Shown here: positions 28,149-35,716 of the stretch, one piece after another
Layout: the number at the start of each line of letters is the position of its first letter
Position numbering within the stretch: the stretch's first letter is position 1
Source of the DNA: Solirubrobacter sp963792915
GTDB taxonomy: Bacteria > Actinomycetota > Thermoleophilia > Solirubrobacterales > Solirubrobacteraceae
DNA length: 64,000 nt
Assembly: GCA_963792915.1 (NCBI GenBank)
Contig: CAWBYD010000007.1
Location: 62,001-126,000, forward strand
Reading direction: 5' to 3'
Notes under the pieces: generated by a model
Databases searched by the model: none
Seen by the model: the letters and a program-made list of their open reading frames with translations, nothing else
Told to the model about the DNA's origin: nothing
Made by a program: the position numbers and the translations under genes

Positions 28149-29011
28149 GCGGCGGAGACCTCGGACAGCAGCCCATGGTGCGCCAGCGCCTCGCGGACGT
28201 GCGCCCGCTCGGCGTCGTCGCACTCCACGAGCGGGAGGCGCAGCGGGCCGGCGTCGTGGCCGAGCATGGCGAGCGCTGCCTTCACGGGCGCCGGGCTGGC
28301 GGTCACGAACATCGCCGCGTAGATCTCCTGCAGGCTCGCGTCGATCTCCGCGCGGGCCTCCGGCTCGTCGTACATGCGCCGCATCTCCGGGCCGACGACG
28401 TGCGAGGCGACGCAGATCCCGCCCGCGCCGCCGATGTCCAGGCAGCGGGCGTAGATGTCGTCGTTGCCGGCCAGGACGGCGAGGCCGTCGATCAGCTGCA
28501 GCTCGTCGGAGTTGGCCTGCTTGACGGCGTCGATCCCGTCGATCTGCGCGAGCTCGGCCAGCAGGTCGGGCGGCATGTTGGTCGCCGTCCGGCCCGGGAT
28601 GTTGTAGAGGATCACGGGCGTGCCCTGCGCTGCGCGCGCGACCTCCGAGAAGTGCGCGAGGATGCCGCGCCGGTTGGGCTTGTTGTAGTACGGGGTGACC
28701 GACAGCACCGCGTCGACGCCGGACTCCACCGCGCGCTCGGTCAGATGGATGGCGTGGCGGGTGTCGTTGGATCCGGTGCCGCCGACGATCACGCATTCGT
28801 CGCCGAGCTCGCGGACCAGGTGGGCGAGCAGGCCGAGGTGCTCGGCGTCGTCCATCGTCGCGGCCTCGCCCGTCGTCCCCGCCACGACCAGCCCGTGCGA
28901 GCCGTTGGCGAGCAGGTAGCGGCCGATGGCGACCGCCGCCTCCTCGTCGACGGAACCGTCGGGGCGGAACGGGGTGACCATGGCCGTCAGCAGGCCTTCG
29001 TACGGACGCAT
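28145..29011 (-). CDS. dapA: 4-hydroxy-tetrahydrodipicolinate synthase
   Basis: Condenses pyruvate with aspartate semialdehyde in the lysine/meso-diaminopimelate pathway. The 288-aa TIM barrel has the GTTGEA motif at 45-50, the proton-relay Tyr136 (LYNIPGRT) and the Schiff-base Lys164 (DAVKQANSD). The sequence after the lysine departs from the common KEASGD, but the key residues are there. It overlaps rnj by 4 nt. dapB lies about 5 kb away on the same strand. Confidence 0.95.
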   Translation of the reverse strand: MRPYEGLLTAMVTPFRPDGSVDEEAAVAIGRYLLANGSHGLVVAGTTGEAATMDDAEHLGLLAHLVRELGDECVIVGGTGSNDTRHAIHLTERAVESGVDAVLSVTPYYNKPNRRGILAHFSEVARAAQGTPVILYNIPGRTATNMPPDLLAELAQIDGIDAVKQANSDELQLIDGLAVLAGNDDIYARCLDIGGAGGICVASHVVGPEMRRMYDEPEARAEIDASLQEIYAAMFVTASPAPVKAALAMLGHDAGPLRLPLVECDDAERAHVREALAHHGLLSEVSAA

Positions 29012-29048
29012 GGCCCCTAGGATGGCACGCCGGGCGGCGGGCCGGTGG

Positions 29049-29921
29049 CTACGGGCAGCGTCGCGCAGCCGTCTCGGCCGGCGTGGCGCACAGCTTGCGC
29101 ACGCTCGGCAGGCGGTTGCGCCGGATCGTGAACCGCAGGACGTCGCCGATCTCGTTGGACTTGACCAACCACACGTCCAGGACGGTGCGGGGCCTGAGCC
29201 GGACGTGTCTGAGCGCGCGAGCGATGTCGACGCGGCGCGCGCGCGGCGCGAGCGCCTTGACGTAGAAGGGGCAGTTGCCGACCAGGTTGCGGGCGCCGGG
29301 GAGGTAGCAGACCGCGAGGACGCTCGAGCCCGGGGGCATCTTCGTCAGCGCCAGCCGCTCGAACACCGAGCCGGCGGCGCCGTAGTTGATCAGGTCGGTC
29401 TCCCCCGCCGCGGCGATCCGCGGCCGCTGGTAGGCGTTGACGCACGGGCTGGCGGGCGGCAGCGGCTGGCCCTCGGCCGGGCACTTCGTCGTACACGAGA
29501 CGCTGTCGTTGCTGCCCGGCAGGAAGCAGTCCCAGAACAGCCGGAACTTGAGCGAGCCGCGCTGGTGGTCGAACAGCAGGCTCAGCGTGCGGCCCTCCGG
29601 ATCGAAGATCTGCACGGTGGCGGCCGTGGCGCCGGTCGCGGCGAACGCCTTGAAGCTCACCAGGCCGGACGGCGGCACTTTGCGGCGCTTGCCGCGGTCC
29701 GGGCAGTGCTCGCAGAACAGGGCGACGACCGAGCCCGGCTCCGCGGACGCGACGACGAGCTCGTTGAAGTGCGCGGTGTCACCTTCGACGTCCGCGCGGT
29801 AGAAGACCTTTCCCTGCACGGTCTGCACCGTCGTGGCGGCCCGCGCCGCGGGCACGGCGAGGGCGAGGGCGAGCAGCGCCGCCGCCAGCAGCCACGCGGC
29901 GGGCCGGACGCGCTCAGTCAC
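29049..29921 (-). CDS. secreted hypothetical protein coupled to the Ser/Thr kinase gene
   Basis: The 290-aa product starts with a signal peptide (MTERVRPAAWLL, cleavage near ARAA at about 27) and has eight or so cysteines in its mature part, including CEHC and CTTKC, suggesting disulfides or a metal site. No family was recognised. Its GTG start overlaps by 8 nt the stop of the kinase's extracellular domain frame (29914), so the two are probably translationally coupled and may act together at the cell surface. Confidence 0.7.
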   Translation of the reverse strand: MTERVRPAAWLLAAALLALALAVPAARAATTVQTVQGKVFYRADVEGDTAHFNELVVASAEPGSVVALFCEHCPDRGKRRKVPPSGLVSFKAFAATGATAATVQIFDPEGRTLSLLFDHQRGSLKFRLFWDCFLPGSNDSVSCTTKCPAEGQPLPPASPCVNAYQRPRIAAAGETDLINYGAAGSVFERLALTKMPPGSSVLAVCYLPGARNLVGNCPFYVKALAPRARRVDIARALRHVRLRPRTVLDVWLVKSNEIGDVLRFTIRRNRLPSVRKLCATPAETAARRCP

Positions 29922-30774
29922 CGGTGCTGCCGGTGTGGGTCGTGCCGGTATGGGTGGTCCCGGTGTGCGTGCGGCCGGTGTGCGTCGGCGTGCGGCTCGT
30001 GGAGCTCGGGCGGTGGATCGCGGCCGGTGGCGCGGTGGCGGTCGGGACCGGCGTGGCGGTCGCGGCGGGCGGCTGCGGCGTCGCCGCCGGCGTGCGGGCG
30101 GCGCGCTTGGGGCGCGGGCAGCCGGGCGCGCCGGGGCTGGCCCAGCAGCGCAGGCGGGCCGTGCCCACGGCCAGGCTGGGCGCGCCCGAGATCGGCCGCT
30201 TGGCGGCGTCGAACGCGGACTCGAGCGCGGACTCGAGCGCGCGCAGATTCGCCGGCGCGCGGCGGTTGAGCGCCTGCCGGACGGCGGCCAGATAGTCGCG
30301 CTCGGCAGCGTCGACGCGGGTCAGCGTCCCGGCGGGCTTGGTGGTCTCGAACTGGCGCAGCGCGGCGCCGGCCGAGGTGAGGGAGACGCGCGCGGCGCGC
30401 AGCGTCCCGCCGTGGCCGAGAAAGGCCAGCGTCCGGGCGACGCCGCGGTCGGCGGCGGCCAGCGGCGTCAGCAGGTCGATCGCGCTCGGCACCGCGGCGA
30501 CCGTGACGATCGGCGTCGCGACCGCGGTGGCGGTGGCGGTCGTCGTGGCGGTCGGCGTCGGCGCGGGCGGGCGCGGGGATGCGCCGCCTTGGGCGAGCGC
30601 GACGACCGCGACGGCGAGCACGGCCGCGAGCGCGGCGGCCGCGGCGAGGATGCGCGGCCGCCGCGTGCGCGGGCGCGCGTCCACCGCCGGCTGCGAGCGC
30701 GGCGGGAGCGTGAGGCGAGCGCGCGGCGCCAGCTCGTCGGGCTCGGGCGGCGCAGCGAGCGCGCGCGTGTCGAC
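29914..30774 (-). pseudogene. transmembrane and extracellular part of the Ser/Thr kinase, out of frame
   Basis: From about 30774 this frame reads a normal continuation of the kinase: VDTRALAAPPEPDELAPR, a basic stop-transfer (RPRTRRPR), a transmembrane helix (ILAAAAALAAVLAVAVVALA), then a Thr/Ala/Pro linker, a helical extracellular domain (about 100 residues) and a C-terminal tail of HTGTTHTG repeats. It is separated from the kinase domain by one missing base in the repeat at 30769. An internal GTG at 30684 could start the fragment on its own. Confidence 0.7.
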
Positions 30775-32054
30775 GCGGGCGGGTTCGCGACGCCGGCGGG
30801 CGGCGGCGTGTCGACCGCGGGCGGGTTCGCGACGCCGGCGTGCGGCGGCGTGTCGACCGCGGGCGGGGAGGCGGGGCCGGCGGGCGACGGCGCCGGCTCG
30901 ACCGGCTCGGGCGGCGCAGCGAGCGCCCGCGTCGGCGGCGTGTCGACCGCGGGCGGGGACGCGACGCGGGCGGGCGGCGGCGTCATGCGGACGAGCGGCG
31001 GCTTCAGGCGAGCGGGCGGCGGCGTGAGGCCGGGCGGCGGCGGCGTGTACGGCCCGGGCACGAGCCCGCTGGGAGGCGGCGTGTACGGGCCCGGAAGTGG
31101 ACCGCCCGGCGGCGTCGCGAGCGCGGTCGTCGCCGCCACCGCCCGGGCCGGCGCCGGCCGCGCGCGCAGCGCCAGCCCGTCGGCGGGCAGCAGGCCCGCG
31201 CGCCGCCAGCGCGGGCCCATGCGGGTGATCAGGATCTCCTCGAAGCCCTCCCAGGCGTCGGCCGCGCTGCGCGTGCGCTCCTCCGGCGCCTTGCGCAGGA
31301 GCGCCTCGATCCAGTCCGAGATGCCGGGGTCGAGGTCCGGGTTGACCGAGCGCGGCGAGGGGATCGGCTCGTTGAGGTGGCGCAGCAGGAGCGCGAGCGC
31401 TTCCTCGGAATCGCTGAACGGCAGCTCGCCGACGAAGATCTCGTAGGCCATGCAGCCGAGCGCGTAGAGATCGGTCCAGGGACCGACGTCGCGCGCCATC
31501 GCCTGCTCCGGCGCCATGTAGCCGGGCGTCCCGACGGTCACCCCCGTGGCGGTCTTGAACGCGGTCTCCGATATGCCGCTGGTCGCCTTCGCGATCCCGA
31601 AGTCGGCGATCTTGACCGTGCCCTCGCGCGTGACCATCACGTTCTCGGGCTTGAGGTCGCGGTGGATGATCCCGGCTTCCTCGGCGTAGCGCAGGCCCGC
31701 GAGCAGCCCCTCGAACACGACGCCCGCCTGCGGCAGCGTGAGCCCGCGGACGTACGGGCGCAGCGAGCCGGGCTCGAGGTACTCCATCGCGATATACGGC
31801 GTGCCGTCGCGCTCGAAGTAGTCGTGGACGGTGACGATGTTCGGATGGCTCAGCGAGCCGGCGAGCCGCGACTCGCGCAGGAACCGCTGCGCGAGCGTCG
31901 CGTCGGGGTCGTGCAGCGCTCGCAGTTCCTTGAGCGCGACGAGGCGATCGAGGTCGAGCTGGCGCGCGACGTGGACCACGGCCATGCCGCCGTGGCCCAA
32001 TTCTCGAACGATTTCATACCGGCCGACGGTGTTGTCTGCTGTCCTCCGGTCCAT
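30468..32054 (-). CDS. Ser/Thr protein kinase (frameshifted after the proline-rich linker)
   Basis: Eukaryotic-type (PknB-like) kinase. Residues 1-270 form an intact domain: Gly loop ELGHGGMAVVH, Lys42 (VALKEL), catalytic HRDLKPEN with Asp133, DFG Asp151, GTPGYMAPEQ. A proline-rich linker with PGPYTPPP and AGVANPPAVDTPP repeats follows. At about residue 425 the frame slips into Arg/Ser-rich nonsense because a base is missing in the repeat at 30769-30809; the true continuation lies at 29914-30774. As read, the kinase would be 528 aa and soluble; repaired it would be about 713 aa, single-pass. Confidence 0.88.
   Translation of the reverse strand: MDRRTADNTVGRYEIVRELGHGGMAVVHVARQLDLDRLVALKELRALHDPDATLAQRFLRESRLAGSLSHPNIVTVHDYFERDGTPYIAMEYLEPGSLRPYVRGLTLPQAGVVFEGLLAGLRYAEEAGIIHRDLKPENVMVTREGTVKIADFGIAKATSGISETAFKTATGVTVGTPGYMAPEQAMARDVGPWTDLYALGCMAYEIFVGELPFSDSEEALALLLRHLNEPIPSPRSVNPDLDPGISDWIEALLRKAPEERTRSAADAWEGFEEILITRMGPRWRRAGLLPADGLALRARPAPARAVAATTALATPPGGPLPGPYTPPPSGLVPGPYTPPPPGLTPPPARLKPPLVRMTPPPARVASPPAVDTPPTRALAAPPEPVEPAPSPAGPASPPAVDTPPHAGVANPPAVDTPPPAGVANPPASTRARSLRRPSPTSWRRALASRSRRARSRRWTRARARGGRASSPRPPRSRPCSPSRSSRSPKAAHPRARPRRRRPPRRPPPPPRSRRRSSRSPRCRARSTC
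30769..30851. repeat. tandem 42-bp repeat in the kinase linker, one copy a base short
   Basis: Two adjacent copies encode AGVANPPAVDTPPP on the minus strand: 30810-30851 is 42 nt, 30769-30809 only 41. The short copy has GTCGAC-GCGGG where the other has GTCGACCGCGGG, so one C is missing after 30774. A diverged third copy follows. Confidence 0.85.
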
Positions 32055-32121
32055 TCGCGAAGCGGCGATCGTAAACGTGCCGCCCGCGCAGTTGGAGATT
32101 CTTGTCGAAAGCGGGCGCGTT

Positions 32122-32574
32122 TCAACCCGACAGAGGGTCTCCGCTGGTCAGCTTCGGCGGCGCATGGCTCGGGAAGTTGCGATCGTCGCCGGCCGGCGCC
32201 GCAGGCGGTTCCGTGGGCGGCACGCCGGGCGTCGTGGGCGCCCCCCAGCCACCGCCGGACGGGGGCGGCGGAGCGCTCGGCGGCGGAGCGCTCGGTGCGC
32301 TGCGCTCGGCGGCGGGCGCCGGAGCGCTCGGTACGGGCGGCGCGGGCGGCGGCGGCGCCGCTGCGCCCGCGGACGGCGCCGGCGGCGCCGGCGGCGGCCC
32401 GGCTGCACCCGCGGCCTCGGCCGGCGCGATCGGGCGCCCGTGCTTGTCGTACTCGACGACCGGTCCGCCGGGCGGCGGGCCGGAGCTCGGCGAGCTGTTG
32501 ATCTGCTGCTGCACCTCGTCGAGCTTGGACTGCGCCTGCTCGGCGAGCTTCTTGGCCTTGTCGAGGAACCCCAT
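32122..32574 (-). CDS. proline-rich hypothetical protein
   Basis: A 150-aa protein with a short amphipathic helix at its start (MGFLDKAKKLAEQAQSKL) followed by about 100 residues of Pro/Ala/Gly-rich, probably disordered sequence. It lies 67 nt upstream of the kinase gene in the same direction; such proteins beside Ser/Thr kinases are sometimes substrates or FHA partners, but no FHA domain is seen here. Function unknown. Confidence 0.65.
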   Translation of the reverse strand: MGFLDKAKKLAEQAQSKLDEVQQQINSSPSSGPPPGGPVVEYDKHGRPIAPAEAAGAAGPPPAPPAPSAGAAAPPPPAPPVPSAPAPAAERSAPSAPPPSAPPPPSGGGWGAPTTPGVPPTEPPAAPAGDDRNFPSHAPPKLTSGDPLSG

Positions 32575-32592
32575 GGGCTCGAAGGTACACGC

Positions 32593-33501
32593 TCAGCCGC
32601 GGTCCACGAGCACCTTCGGAAGCGTCGCCGCGTGCTTGCGCATGTCGGCCCAGGGATCGCCGGCGTCGCGCAGGCGCTCACCCAGCTCGCGCACGCCCCA
32701 GCGCCGCGCGGTCAGCGAGGGGTCCGCGACCTCGTCCCAGCGCAGCGGCACCGCGACCGGCGCGCCCGGCAGCGCGCGCACCGCATAGGGCGCCACGACC
32801 GTCTGCGCGTAGGTGTTGCGTGCGACGTCGACCAGGATGCGCCCGTCGCGCTTGTCCTTGCGCCACGCGGTGGTCAGCGTGTCCTCGTGCGCGGCGGCGA
32901 TCTCCTCGGCCAGCGAACCCGAGGCGCGGCGCGCCTCGTCGGCGGTGCCCGTGCGCCGGAGCGGCACGACGACGTGGATCCCGCGCGAGCCGGAGAGCTT
33001 CGCGAACGGCGTCAGGTCGTAGCCGCGCAGCAGCTCGGCCAGGGCGAGCGCGGCGGCGCGGATCGCGCCGAAGTCCTCCTCGGTCGGGTCGAGGTCGAAG
33101 ACCAGCTGGTCGGGCGCCTCGAGCCGGTCCGCGCGGCTGTTCCAGACGTGCGGCGTGATGCAGTTCTGGTTGGCCAGCCAGCGCAGCGTGGGCGCGTCGT
33201 TGATCATCCCGTGCACGACGCTGCCGCCGCGCCGGCGCGGGACCTCCACGCGCGCCACCCAGTCCGGCGCGCCCTTGGGCAGCGCCTGCTGGACCACCAC
33301 CCGCTCGTCGATCCCCTGGTTCCAGCGCCACAGGTTCATCGGCCGCTCGCGCGTGTGCGGGACCATGACGTCCGCGACGCGCGCGTAGTGCGCGGCCAGG
33401 TCGGCCTTCGTGAGCCCGTCGGCCGGGAACAGCACCTTGTCGGGGTGCGAGAGCGAGATCTCAGGATGGGGCACGCCTGCCGGATCCCCGCCGCAGCGCA
33501 T
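32593..33501 (-). CDS. LigD-type primase-polymerase domain protein
   Basis: Stand-alone homologue of the polymerase domain of bacterial LigD, which fills and extends ends in non-homologous end joining. The 302-aa product has HPDKVLFP near the start, the catalytic metal motif FDLDP, SGSRGIHVVVPL and the late RWDEV segment. There is no ligase or phosphoesterase domain, and no Ku gene is in the window. ATG 33501 overlaps the preceding gene by 41 nt; GTG 33474 would overlap by 14 nt and is equally plausible. Confidence 0.9.
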   Translation of the reverse strand: MRCGGDPAGVPHPEISLSHPDKVLFPADGLTKADLAAHYARVADVMVPHTRERPMNLWRWNQGIDERVVVQQALPKGAPDWVARVEVPRRRGGSVVHGMINDAPTLRWLANQNCITPHVWNSRADRLEAPDQLVFDLDPTEEDFGAIRAAALALAELLRGYDLTPFAKLSGSRGIHVVVPLRRTGTADEARRASGSLAEEIAAAHEDTLTTAWRKDKRDGRILVDVARNTYAQTVVAPYAVRALPGAPVAVPLRWDEVADPSLTARRWGVRELGERLRDAGDPWADMRKHAATLPKVLVDRG

Positions 33502-33775
33502 CCGTGAACCGCCGCGGCACCGCGGCGTCCTCGCCTTCTTCCCACAATGTCACGACGATCAGTTCGCCGCCGACGCGATCTTCCATGCAGACGAAGACGA
33601 GATCCTCGCGCTCGAGGTCGTGCACGAGTTGCGCGCCACGCTCGCCGGGTGAGACGCGACCGGCGTCGACGGCGCGCGACACGCGCGCGGCGATCTCCGT
33701 GCGCGCGTCCAGCGCCCCGCGCACGCGCTGGAGATAGCGCTCGACGGCGTGGTCGGTGACCGCTACGAGGGCCAC
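33461..33775 (-). CDS. hypothetical protein between dapB and the LigD-like gene
   Basis: A 104-aa product from GTG 33775, overlapping the dapB stop by 13 nt and the LigD-like gene at its end. It begins ALVAVTDHAVERYLQRVRG and contains ERGAQLVHDLEREDLVFVC and ELIVVTLWEEG, a compact alpha/beta pattern with a conserved-looking HAxxRYxxR. No family was recognised. The tight overlaps on both sides argue for a real gene. Confidence 0.6.
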   Translation of the reverse strand: MALVAVTDHAVERYLQRVRGALDARTEIAARVSRAVDAGRVSPGERGAQLVHDLEREDLVFVCMEDRVGGELIVVTLWEEGEDAAVPRRFTDALRRGSGRRAPS

Positions 33776-34422
33776 AGAAGCCGCTCGAGCCCGAACACCG
33801 GGGACTCGGGCAGCTCGGCCACGCTGCGGATCGCCAGCAGCACGCCCGGCATGAAGCTCGTGCGGTCGGTCGTGGCGTGGCGGATGGTCAGCGTCTGGGC
33901 GACGTCGCCGAGGATGACCTCCTGGTCGGCGACGATCCCGGGCAGGCGCACCGAGTGGATCGGCACGTCGCCCTCCATCAGCGCGGCGGTGCGCGCCGCG
34001 GTGCCCGACGGCGCGTCGAGCTTGCGCGCGTGATGGAGCTCGATGATCTCCGCGCGCGCCATGTGACGGGACGCCTCGGCCGCGAAGCGCATCATCAGCA
34101 CCGCGCCGATCGCGAAGTTCGGCGCCGCGAACACCTTTCCGGGAGCGCCGGACACCGCGTCGCGCAGCGCGTCCTCGTCCCAACCGGTGGTCCCGATCAC
34201 CGTGTGCACGCCGGCGTGCGAGGCGAGCGCCGCGTTGCCGATCGCCTGGTCGGGGATCGTGAAGTCGACGACCACGTCGACGCCGTCGAGCAGCTCGGCG
34301 AGCGACACGCCGAGCGTCGGGTCCGCGCGGCCGGCGAGCTCCATGTCGCCGGCGCCCTCGACCGCGGCGCACACGGTCTGCCCCATGCGCCCCGCGGCGC
34401 CCGCGACCGCGACCCGGATCAT
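33763..34422 (-). CDS. dapB: 4-hydroxy-tetrahydrodipicolinate reductase
   Basis: Second enzyme of the diaminopimelate branch, NAD(P)H-dependent. The product starts MIRVAVAGAAGRMG (nucleotide-binding loop) and carries the substrate motif ELHHARKLDAPSGTA. At 219 aa it is short compared with about 245-270 elsewhere. The start shares one nucleotide with the stop of the M16 peptidase gene (TGATG). Confidence 0.94.
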   Translation of the reverse strand: MIRVAVAGAAGRMGQTVCAAVEGAGDMELAGRADPTLGVSLAELLDGVDVVVDFTIPDQAIGNAALASHAGVHTVIGTTGWDEDALRDAVSGAPGKVFAAPNFAIGAVLMMRFAAEASRHMARAEIIELHHARKLDAPSGTAARTAALMEGDVPIHSVRLPGIVADQEVILGDVAQTLTIRHATTDRTSFMPGVLLAIRSVAELPESPVFGLERLLWPS

Positions 34423-35654
34423 CAGGCCGCGACGGCGTCGCTCGCGCCGCCCGCCACGCCGTCCACCGCCGCACGGAACGCGTCCTCGTCGGGCCCGATG
34501 CCCGCCGCCGACAGCCCGCCCGGCGCCCACAGCTCGTCCACCAGCGTGCGCATGTCCTCGAGCGTGACGGCATCGATGCGCTCCATCACCTCGTCGGTCT
34601 CCAGCAGCGGGAGCTCGAACAGCGTCGAGCCGCCGAGCCGGTGCATGCGCGCGCCCGTGGACTCCATGCCCAGCACGACCCGCGCCTTCACGTTCTCGCG
34701 CGCGCGCACGAGCTCGGCCTCGGTGGCCGGCTCGGAACGGAAGCGCTCGAGCTCCTCGGCGACGACGCTCATAGCTTCGCGCAGGTTGTCCGGGCGCGTG
34801 CCGACATAGAGGCCGATCTGCCCGGTGTCCGAGTACTGCCCGGCGAACGAGTAGACCGAGTAGGCGAGCCCGCGCTCCTCGCGCACGGCCTGGAAGAGCC
34901 GTGACGACGACAGCCCGCCGAAGATCGCGTCGAGCACGCGGGCGGCGTAGCGGCGGTCGTCGCCGCGCGGCAGCCCGAGCCCGCCGAGCGTGACGTGGCA
35001 CTGCTCGGTGTCCTTGCGCTGGAAGCGCACGGCGGTCGGCGGGGCCAGCGGGGCGGGCTCCACGCTCGGCGCCGGCTCGTAGCCGCCACCCGAGCGCAGC
35101 GTGCGCGCCGCGAGTTCGACGATCGCGTCGTGGTCGACCGAGCCCGCGGCCGCGATCACGACCGACGCGGGGACGTAGCGGCGCGCGTGGAAGGCCTCGA
35201 TCACGCCGGCCGGCGTGTCGCGGATCACCGGCGCACGGCCGATGATCGGGCGCCCCAGCGGATGCCCGCCGAAGACCGCCTCGCCGAGCACGTCGAACAC
35301 CGTGTCCTGCGGGTCGTCCTCGTACATCGCGATCTCCTCGAGCACGACCTCGCGCTCGGGGTCCACGTCCTTGAACGCGGGGCGCCACACCATGTCGGCC
35401 ATCACGTCGAACGCCGCCGGCAGGTGCTGGTCGAGCATGCGCGCGTAGACCGCGGTGCTCTCCTTGTCCGTGCCGGCGTTGAGCTCGGCGCCCATGCCGT
35501 CGAAGAGCTGGTCGATCTCCGCCGAGGCGTAGCGCTCGGTGCCCCGGAACAGCAGGTGCTCCAGGAAGTGCGAGAGCCCGGCCTCCTCGACCGCCTCGCC
35601 GCGCGAGCCGGTGTGGACGAAGAACCCCAGGGCCGCGGACCGCACGGAGGGCAT
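34422..35654 (-). CDS. M16-family zinc metallopeptidase
   Basis: Mitochondrial-processing-peptidase-like protease, usually found after pnp in actinobacteria. The zinc motif HFLEH is at 29-33 in this reading (H29, E32, H33), with the further ligand in EREVVLEEI. The canonical start is ATG 35654, but the frame upstream encodes HRITKLDSGLRIITEA, which matches the first beta strand of the family, and no ATG, GTG or TTG lies between there and an in-frame TGA at 35739. The real start may be a rare ATC at 35717, overlapping the pnp stop (TAATC). Overlaps dapB by 1 nt. Confidence 0.9.
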   Translation of the reverse strand: MPSVRSAALGFFVHTGSRGEAVEEAGLSHFLEHLLFRGTERYASAEIDQLFDGMGAELNAGTDKESTAVYARMLDQHLPAAFDVMADMVWRPAFKDVDPEREVVLEEIAMYEDDPQDTVFDVLGEAVFGGHPLGRPIIGRAPVIRDTPAGVIEAFHARRYVPASVVIAAAGSVDHDAIVELAARTLRSGGGYEPAPSVEPAPLAPPTAVRFQRKDTEQCHVTLGGLGLPRGDDRRYAARVLDAIFGGLSSSRLFQAVREERGLAYSVYSFAGQYSDTGQIGLYVGTRPDNLREAMSVVAEELERFRSEPATEAELVRARENVKARVVLGMESTGARMHRLGGSTLFELPLLETDEVMERIDAVTLEDMRTLVDELWAPGGLSAAGIGPDEDAFRAAVDGVAGGASDAVAA

Positions 35655-35716
35655 GGCCTCCGTGATGATCCGCAGCCCGGAGTCGAGCTTCGTGATCCGG
35701 TGCGCCGGGATGGCGA

